DNA from: Delphinapterus leucas | Lineage: Eukaryota; Chordata; Mammalia; Artiodactyla; Monodontidae | Assembly: GCF_002288925.2 (NCBI RefSeq) | Contig: NW_022097999.1 | Location: 16,423,285 to 16,487,284, forward strand | Length of the DNA stretch: 64,000 bases | Reading direction: 5' to 3' | Part shown: positions 56,713-64,000 of the stretch, piece after piece | How positions within the stretch are numbered: the first letter of the stretch is position 1 | Layout of the letters: each line of letters begins with the position of its first letter | Program-made: the position numbers and the translations under genes | Notes under the pieces: model-generated | Told to the model about the DNA's origin: nothing | The model's database searches: none | Seen by the model: the letters and a program-made list of their open reading frames with translations, nothing else

Positions 56713-59590
56713 CTCCTGAGACTGAACCAGAAAAAGATAGAAAACATAAACAGACCAATCACAAGCACTGAAATTAAGACTGTGATTAAAACTCTTCCAA
56801 CAAACAAAAGCCCAGGACCAGATGGCTTCACAGGCGAATGCCATTAAACACTTAGAGAAGAGCTAACAACTATCCTTCTCAAACTCTTCCAAAATATAGC
56901 AGAGGGAGGAACACTCCCAAACTCATTCTACGAGGCCACCATCACCCTGATACCAAAAGCAGACAAAGATATCACAAAGAAAGAAAACTACAGGCCAATA
57001 TCACTGATGAACACAGATGCAAAAATCCTCAACAAAATACTAGCAAACAGAATCCAGCAGCACATTAAAAGGATCATACACCATGATCAAGTGGGGTTTA
57101 CCCCAGAAATGCAAGGATTCTTCAGTGTACGCAAATCAATCAATGTGATACACCATATTAACAAATTGAAATATAAAAACCATATGATCATCTCAATAGA
57201 TGCAGAAAAAGCTTTTGACAAAATTCAACACCCATTTATGATAAAAACTCTCCAGAAAGTAGGCATAGAGGGAACTTACCTCAACATAATAAAGGCCATA
57301 TATGACAAACCCACAGCCAACAAGGTTCTCAATGGTGAAAAACGGAAACCATTTCCTCTAAGATCAGGAAAAACAAAAGGTTGTCCACTCTCACCACTAT
57401 TATTCAACACAGTTTTGGAAGTTTTAACCACAGCAATGAGAGAAGAAAAAGAAATAAAAGGAATCCAAATTGGAAAAGAAGTAAAAGTGTCACTGTTTGC
57501 AGATGACATGATACTATACATAGAGAATCCTAAAGATGCTACCAGAAAACTACTAGAGCTAATCAATGAATTTGGTAAAGTAGCAGGAGAGAAAATTAAT
57601 GCACAGAAATCTGTTGCATTCCTATACTCTAATGATGAAAAATCTGAAAGAGAAATTAAGGAAACACTCCCATTTACCACTGCAACAAGAAGAATAAAAT
57701 ACCTAGGAATAAACCTACCTAAGGAGACAAAAGACCTGTATGCAGAAAACTGTAAGACACTGATGAAAGAAATGAAAGATGATACAGACAGATGGAGAGA
57801 TATACCATGTTCTTGGATTGGAAGAATCAATATTGTGAAAATGACTACACTACCCAAAGCAATCTACAGATTCAGTGCAATCCTATCAAACTTTCAATGG
57901 CATTTTTCCCAGAACTAAAATAAAAAATTTCACCAATTGTAAGGAAACACAAAAGACCCCGAATAACCAAAGCAATCTTGAGAAAGAAAAACAGAGCTGG
58001 AGGAATCAGGCTCCCGGACTTCAGACTATACTACAAAGCTACAGTAATCAAGACAGTATGGTGCTGGCACAAGAACAGAATTATAGATAAATGGAACAGT
58101 ACAGAAAGCCCAGAGATAATCTCACGCACGTATGGTCACCTTATATTAGATAAAGGAGGCAAGAATATACAATGGAGAAAAGACAGCCTCTTCAATAAGT
58201 GGTGCTGGGAAAACCGGACAGCTACATGTAAAGAAATGAAATTAAAACACTTCCTAACACCACACACAAAAATAAACTCAAAATGGATTGAAGACCTAAA
58301 TGTAAGGCCAGACACTAGAGGAAAACACAGGCAGAACACTCTGTGACATACATCACAGCAAGACCTTTTTTGACCCACCTCCTAGAGAAATGGAGATAAA
58401 AACAGAAATAAACAAATGGGACCTAATGAAGCTTAAAAGCTTTTGCACAGAAAAGGAAACCATAAGACAAAAAGACAACCCTCAGAATGGGAGAAAATAT
58501 TAGCAAATGAAGTAACAAAGGATTAATCTCCAAAATTTTACAAGCAGCTCATGCAGCTCAATATCAAACAGAAAAACAACCCAATCCAAAAATGGGCAGA
58601 AGACCTAAATAGACATTTCTCCAAAGAAGATATACAGATGGCCAAGAGGCACATGAAAAGATGCTCAACATCACTAATCATTAGAGAAATGCAAATCAAA
58701 ACTACAATGAGGTATCATCTCACACCAGTCAGAATGGCCATCATCAAAAAACCTACAAACAATAATGCTGAAGAGGGTGTGGAGAAAAGAGAACCCTCTT
58801 GCACTGTTGGTTGGAATGTAAATTGATACAGCCACTATGGAGAACAGTATGGCGGTTCCTTAAGAACTAAAAGTAGAGCTACCATACGACCCAGCAATCC
58901 CACTACTGGGCATATACCCTGAGAAAACCGTAATTCAAAAAGAGTCGTGTACCACAATGTTCACTGCAGCACCGTTTACAATAGCCAGGACATGGAAGCA
59001 ACCTAAGTGTCCATCGACAGATGAATGGATAAAGAAGATGTGGCACATATATACAATGGAATATAACTCAGGCATAAAAGGAAACGAAATTGAGTTACTT
59101 GTAGTGAGGTGGATGGACCTAGAGTCTGTCATACAGAGTGAAGTAAGTCAGAAAGAGAAAAACAAATACCATATGCTAACACATATATATGGAATCTAAA
59201 AAAAAAAGGTTCTGAAGAACCTAGGGACAGGACAGGAATAAAGCCACAGACGTACAGAATGGACTGGAGGACACGGGGAGGGCGAAGGGTAAGCTGGGAC
59301 AAAGTGAGAAAGTGGCATGGACATATACACACTACCAAATGTAAAACAGACAGCTAGTGGGAAGCAGCCACATAGCACAGGGAGATCAGCTCGGTGCTTT
59401 GTGACCACCTAGCGGGGTGGGATAGGGAGGGTGGGAGGGAGACACAAGATGGGGGAGATATGGGAATATATGTATATGTATAGCTGATACACTTTGTTAT
59501 AAAGCAGAAACTAACACACCATTGTAAAGCAATTATACTCCAATAAAGATGTTAAAAAAATAAAACATTAACAATAAATAAATTTTAAAA
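56713..59590 (+). mobile_element. L1, 5'-truncated, ORF2 and 3'UTR
   Basis: About 2.9 kb of plus-strand L1, from the ORF2 linker (gagactgaaccagaaaaaga) through the reverse transcriptase and C-terminal domain to the 3'UTR. It ends ctccaataaagatgttaaaa with an A-rich tail. This is the sequence mirrored in the minus-strand L1 fragments elsewhere in the window. 5' truncation is typical of L1. Confidence 0.85.
57007..57918 (+). pseudogene. L1 ORF2 reverse transcriptase, open over 303 codons
   Basis: This open stretch covers the core of the reverse transcriptase: [14 protein letters not shown] early on, [14 protein letters not shown] with the first catalytic aspartate, then [14 protein letters not shown] with the catalytic FADD motif (from about 57492) and later [12 protein letters not shown]. 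It ends at a stop soon after [15 protein letters not shown], where a frameshift moves the C-terminal part to the frame of 57978-58346. ORF2 upstream of 57007 has a stop near 56849. The usual protein is about 1,250 residues, so this copy is defective. Confidence 0.85.
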
Positions 59591-59915
59591 ACCCACAAAT
59601 TGTTTTCTACAGACAGTGTTTGTTTGGGTTTGTATACCTGTATAATTTTATTTGCTTAGTGAATCTTCCTTTGTCTCAGACAATCCTTCTCTAGCTATCA
59701 TATAGAAAAGTTCCTTTAGGATGGGGCTCTTGGTAAACTTTTTCCAGTTCTTTATCTTTAAGTGCCTTTATTCTTCCCTCCTTGTAGGGTGCAGAATTCT
59801 AGCGGGCCCAGTATACTTCCAAAACTGTCATCTGGCTTAGATAGCTGCTATGAAAAACAGGCTGTCATTTGAGTCATCTCTTCTCTATAGGTGATCTGTC
59901 CTTTCTGTCCCCATG
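59591..59915. other. Unassigned intron sequence
   Basis: No repeat I can name with confidence; no exon features. Confidence 0.35.
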
Positions 59916-59919
59916 AGGG

Positions 59920-60030
59920 CAGAGATCTGGGTCTAAAGTTTTCTTCACTGATTGATGCCAAGCACCTGAAAAGTATTTGGCACAATACTTTGCTACATAT
60001 TTGTTGAATGAATGAATAAACGAATGAAAG
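59920..60030 (+). mobile_element. L2 LINE 3' end
   Basis: Contains gggcagagatctgggtctaa, ttggcacaatactttgctac and tgttgaatgaatgaataaac. Confidence 0.7.
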
Positions 60031-60481
60031 GCTGCTGTCATATTTCTTAAGCTATTTTCTCTCAGATGCAAATCCAAAATTCTATAATCTGCTTTGTGAT
60101 ACTGTGGCTGGAACTCTGCAAACCACATTTCCCCTTTGCTAGCTGGCTCCTTGTCAGGTTCTGCAAACATATGTGCTAGGGGATTGGAAGGTAAGAGGGA
60201 AAGGGACTTTTTCTGCCCGTTTGCATGCTGCTCCTGTCACTGTCATTGTGGCAACAGCACTTTGTGGGCAGCACTCTGGTCTCCAGCTTCTTCCAGCACT
60301 CCCAAACCCAGCAGCCAGCCCATGCTCCCTCCTCAGAAGCAGGAAGTCTAGCTCGCTCAGAGCTCTCTCCTGTGGACTCTAGATTTTGAAAATCTCAAAT
60401 GCTTACCTTCTCATTCCCTACAATTAATATCTCTGGTTTACCTGTTTCCTTTTTTCTTTTTCAGCCCTCCACCACAAGGTA

Positions 60482-60970
60482 CTGTCATGCCTCAGAGATA
60501 CTGCGGGTTCAGTTACACACTACCACAATAAAGGGAATATTGCAATAAAGTGAGTCACACCAACTTTTTGGTTTCCCAGTGCATATAAAAGTTATGTTTA
60601 CACTATACTGTAGTCTGTCAAGTGTGCAATAATAGCATTATGTCTAAAAAACAATGTACATATCTTTATTAAAAATACTTTCTTGCTAAAAAATGCTAAC
60701 AATCACCTGAGTCTTCAGTGAGTGGCAGCAGTAACGTCAAAGATCACTGGCGACAGAATCACCGTAACACAAATGATAATAATGAAAAAGTTCGAAATAT
60801 TGTGAGAATTACCAAAATGTGACACAAAGAGACGAAGTGAGCAAATACTACTGGAAAAATGGCGCCAACAGACGTGCTCAAGACAGGGTTGCTGCAAACC
60901 TTCAATTTGCAAAAAATGCAGCATCTGCCAAGCGCAATAAAGCGAAGCACAATAAAACTAGGTATGCCTG
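60482..60970. mobile_element. Tigger1-derived DNA transposon, internally deleted
   Basis: About 489 bp flanked by TA at 60480-60481 and 60971-60972. The ends are imperfect inverted repeats (ctgtcatgcctcagagatac and aactaggtatgcctg). Both ends match Tigger1: gtttcccagtgcatataaaa, tactgtagtctgtcaagtgt on the left; aatgtgacacaaagagacga and tttgcaaaaaatgcagcatc on the right. The transposase gene is missing, with the join near 60722 (ttcagtgagt/ggcagcagta). A pogo-like TcMar element moved in trans by Tigger transposase. Confidence 0.9.
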
Positions 60971-61369
60971 TAATCGATTCTCTAAATTCAGTGTGCTCTT
61001 CTGAAATACCTAGTGTTGTTTCTGTTTTCCTGACAGTACCCTGACTGAAACAGATGCTTTTAAGATATCTTTGTCTTTGTTATAATGTATCTTGGCGTGG
61101 ATTTCTTTTTATTTACCCAGCTTGGGATACATGGTACTTCCTGAATCTGTTGATTCCTTTACCTCCTTGTCTCTATAATACTCCAGGTAATTTTTTACAC
61201 AAAGCTTGCAATTCACTAATTATTTAACTGTGTCTGAATCTATCTAACTCATCCACGGGGTATCTGACTTAATTACTTAAAGAAATATATTTTTAGTTTA
61301 AGACATATCAATTAAAAAAATTTACCTACTCTTTTTCTATGTCATTTCTTTGCTCACTTTTGTGATTAC

Positions 61370-62235
61370 ATCTCTAAGGTATTTCATAATGAAAAATTTC
61401 AAATACATATACAAATAAAGGGAACAGTATAATGAACTCCATGTGCTCATCACCTAGATTCAACATTTATCAACAACTCATGGCCAATCTTATTTCATCT
61501 AAACCCTCATCCATGCTGATCTGAAGCAAATCCCAGACTCTCTGTAATTTCACAAGTAAGTTTTTCAGTGTTACCTCTAAAAGATACAACCTCATGTTTA
61601 AAAGATAAACTTGAAAAACTTTGGCCTAAAATATTGAAAATTATTCTTTAATACCATCAAGTATTCGTCTGGTGTGCCTATTTCCCCCAACTGTCTTATA
61701 AAACTTTGCTTTGCTTTTACAGTTTTAATCATAATCTAACTACAGTTCATACATTGCAAATGGCTAATGTATTCCTTAAGTCTCTTTTGATCTCTAGAGT
61801 CCACCACCTAATTTTTAAAATTTATTTCTGTACTAGAAACACAGGGTATTTATCCTGTAGTTTCACACTGACTGGACTCTGCTTACTGCCTCCTCATGGA
61901 ACCATCTGACATGTTCCTCTGTCCCCTGTATTTCCCGCAAGTTGGTAGTTAGGCGCTTGACTGGATTCAGGATTGACTTTTTTGGGGAGGAGTGGGGGCA
62001 AAACTATTTCATAGGTGGTAGTGAGAGCTTCCCAGAGTACACACATACTGTCTCTCTATTTGTGATGGTAGCAGCCAGTGGTAATCACTGCCATAACTTA
62101 ATTAGGGGCTGCAATGATCATTCCTAGTTTATTAGTTGGAATACTCCTATAAAGAGACTTTTCTCATCAATTATTTATCCTAAAGTACTGTTCATTTAGA
62201 AAGGAAGGATACATGTTTATTACCATCTTCGTCTT
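61370..62235 (-). mobile_element. Old L1-type fragment
   Basis: Contains cagtataatgaactccatgt, gctcatcacctagattcaac, acatttatcaacaactcatg, gctgatctgaagcaaatccc and later a tgtattccttaagtctctttt phrase. I recall this order from old L1 (L1ME-like) copies; orientation and family are uncertain. Confidence 0.45.
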
Positions 62236-63544
62236 TCCTAGAAGGATCTAGAAGGTCATTTATAAAAATTGTAGTATAGAGGTCAACCCTTCAACCCTTT
62301 ACTCTGTGGTAAACTGCACAAAGGTTTTGGCAAGGATATATGAGATCAAGATCCATTCCATATGGGAACAGAGTCAAGGAAGGACACTCGAATTAAATAA
62401 ATAAATCAAGCCTAAAGCCTGGAAAGGAGGCAGAGTCAAGACGGCAGACTAGGAGGATGAGGAATTTGTGTCTCCGCACAACTAGGGCACCTACCAGGCA
62501 CTGGTGGGGGACCATGGACACCTAAAGGGACGGGAGGAACCCCCAGCGACCGGGTAGAAAGTGGGGTGTGGGGGAGGGAGGGGGGAGAAGAACTGGAGGC
62601 GGGACAAGACTGGCGCCCCTGAGGGGTGGCTGGGGGAGGGGAAGTGATCCTACACCCGAAGGGGGAAACTGGGAGACAACTGGGAGGACAGAGAACCAGA
62701 AGGGAGAGTGGCCAGGTTTCCCCTGCCCACGTGGGCGCCGGGGAGCCTGCTGAGATTCGGGCCTGATCCTCTGCCCATCGAGGCCCCCTCCAGCCATGCG
62801 GGTCCTGAGGGAGTGGGAGGGAGGGAAGGGGGAGCAAAAGTAAAGGCTGGATCTATGGGACCGGCCTCCCTGAGGGGCGGCTGGGGTAGGGGAGGACTTC
62901 CTACACCCAGCGGGACCCACCCACGGTTAGGGGTCCAGTGGGGATGGGGGAGACCCTGGGGGAGACGGCGGGGGGCGGGGCACAGAGGAATGGAGAGGAA
63001 CGCAGCCAGCACTTTCCCTGTCCACTTAAGCACCAGAGAGCCTATTGGGCTCTGGGGCCTAATCCTCTGCCCTTGGAGTCTCCCTCCTGCCACGCAGAGC
63101 CCAAGCCCCACCCCTACACCCAGGGCCCTACCTCTATAGTGGGAGACCACCTCCAACCGTCCTGGGCGAAAACCCCACCCATACACCCTCACCCAGGGAC
63201 TTACCTCCAAACTCTGGAACTCCATACTCCAGAGGCACCCCTTTGGACGTGCTGCCTCTGCTTCTGGGCAGGTCCTAAGCAGAGGCTCCGCCCCACACTT
63301 GAATGTCGACTCCCCCCACCACACACACTTAGGGCCTGCCCCCAAGGCCTTTTCTGCCTGCGAGGGTCCTGAACCAGGTGCGGGTCCTGGACCAGGCCTT
63401 GTCCCATGCTCAAACATCACCTGCACCCCCACCCCCCTGCATAGGTCTCGCCCCACCCTAAACCTGGCCCCTGCGTAAGTTCCACCTCCACCTAAACTCT
63501 CGCCACCACAGACAAGGCTTTTCTGTTTTCCTCTTGGGGTTCTG

Positions 63545-63739
63545 TTTTACCTTGTTGTTGAGTGGCAGGACAAATTTAAAATGATGAAAGGGAAAAAGCT
63601 ACAATCAAGATTACTCTACGCTACAAGGATATCATTCAGATTCGATGGAGAAATCAAAAGCTTTACAGACAAGCAAAAGCTACAAGAATTCAACAACACC
63701 AAACCAGCTTTACAACAAATGCAAAAGGAACTTCTCTAA
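63545..63739 (+). pseudogene. L1 ORF1 C-terminal remnant
   Basis: Encodes FRFDGEIKSFTDKQKLQEF followed by a PALQQMQKELL-type end and TAA at 63737-63739, matching the C-terminal domain of L1 ORF1p. The coiled coil and RRM parts upstream are absent, and the sequence passes directly into 5'UTR-like DNA. Confidence 0.7.
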
Positions 63740-63789
63740 GTGGAAAACACAAGAGAAGAAAAAGACCCATAGAAACAAACTCAATTAAG

Positions 63790-64000
63790 AAAATGATAAT
63801 AGGAACATACATATCAATAATCACCTTGAAGGTAAATAGATTAAATGCTCCAACCAAAAGACAAAGACTGGCTGAATGGATACAAAAACAAGACCCATAT
63901 ATATGCTGTCTATAAGAAACCCACTTCAGAACTAGGGACATATACAGACTGAAAGTGAGGGGATGGAAATAAATATTCCGCGCAAATGGCAATCACAAGA
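63790..64000 (+). pseudogene. L1 ORF2 endonuclease start, broken, runs off the window
   Basis: Reads IIGTYISIITLKVNRLNAP, KRQRLAEWIQKQDPYICCL, then an in-frame stop where L1 has Q in QETHF, then ETHFRTRDIYRLKVRGWK. This is the N-terminal part of the apurinic/apyrimidinic endonuclease domain. The stop shows it is inactive. Confidence 0.8.

Larger units (their letters stand above)
49231..64000 (-). other. TTC17: TTC17 intron (partial), filled with repeats
   Basis: No further TTC17 exon was recognised from 49231 to the end of the window, so this looks like at least 14.8 kb of one intron. Most of it is old L1, with MIR, MLT1, Tigger and a SINE. A small exon with unusual sequence could still be hidden. 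Confidence 0.7.
62426..64000 (+). mobile_element. 5' end of an L1 with most of ORF1 missing
   Basis: Begins ggaggcagagtcaagacggc, a typical L1 5' start, followed by about 1.1 kb of GC-rich 5'UTR-like sequence. ORF1 is represented only by its C-terminal end (about 63545-63739). ORF2 starts soon after and runs off the window within the endonuclease domain. This copy post-dates or lies next to the old L1 at 61370-62235. Confidence 0.75.

Noticed and set aside
57276..57857. 193-codon minus-strand ORF
   Set aside because: It is the reverse-strand shadow of the L1 reverse transcriptase coding stretch.
62650..63456. 268-codon minus-strand ORF, the longest ORFs being in the 62.4-63.5 kb block
   Set aside because: It lies antisense in the GC-rich L1 5'UTR; several frames are open on both strands at once because stop codons are rare in such sequence. 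No domain is seen.
49231..64000. Further upstream TTC17 exons
   Set aside because: No minus-strand open segment with TPR-like sequence and good splice sites was found; the ORFs belong to L1, SINE or LTR sequence.
1..64000. CRISPR arrays, operons, tRNA or rRNA genes
   Set aside because: No regularly spaced repeats with unique spacers were seen, and the genome is mammalian. The tRNA-like segments are SINE heads, not functional tRNA genes.

Overview
This is mammalian nuclear DNA, and almost certainly cetacean. The main evidence is a set of about fourteen tRNA-derived SINEs of the CHR type. They start gggcttccctggtggcgcag and end in a poly-A tail, and CHR SINEs are abundant in whales and dolphins. 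Ancient mammalian repeats (MIR, L2, L1M, MLT1, MER elements, Tigger) and artiodactyl-type L1 copies fit the same picture. There is one run of 100 Ns, at 55603-55702.

The only protein-coding gene I can support is the 3' end of TTC17 (tetratricopeptide repeat protein 17), on the minus strand. Three consecutive in-phase exons (49111-49230, 47751-47894 and 46015-46146) encode the last 131 residues and the stop codon. They have consensus splice sites and one textbook TPR motif split across two exons. A 3'UTR of about 1 kb follows, ending near an AATAAA signal at 45020-45025. Everything from 49231 to 64000 is then TTC17 intron, and everything below about 45000 is downstream intergenic sequence.

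Layout. 1-5000: an old LTR split by a defective two-LTR provirus (253-4609), itself hit by an L1 fragment and a SINE. 5000-8400: an L1M fragment, then mostly unassigned sequence with a short CpG-dense patch near 6.9 kb. 8.4-13 kb: L2 LINE in antisense, cut by SINEs and an MLT1 LTR. 14-24 kb: a nearly full-length but broken L1 (16711-22636, minus) inside an older retroelement-like segment. 24-36 kb: MIR, L2 and MER fragments, a three-armed foldback near 30.2 kb, an MLT1 LTR and nested L1s. 36-44 kb: more nested L1, SINE, MIR and L2. 45-49.2 kb: TTC17 exons. 49.2-64 kb: intron filled with old L1s, including one that seems to carry an internal 1.5-kb inversion, a 3' L1 piece with a 303-codon intact RT stretch, a short Tigger1 derivative, and the 5' end of another L1 lacking most of ORF1.

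I found no new multi-gene system. The observations most worth checking are local: two perfect CRE palindromes in one proviral LTR, the arm/anti-arm/arm foldback at 30.2 kb, the inversion inside an L1, a 24-bp templated-looking copy in a TA tract, and an L1 with ORF1 mostly missing. Repeat family names come from recalled consensus features, not from a database search.
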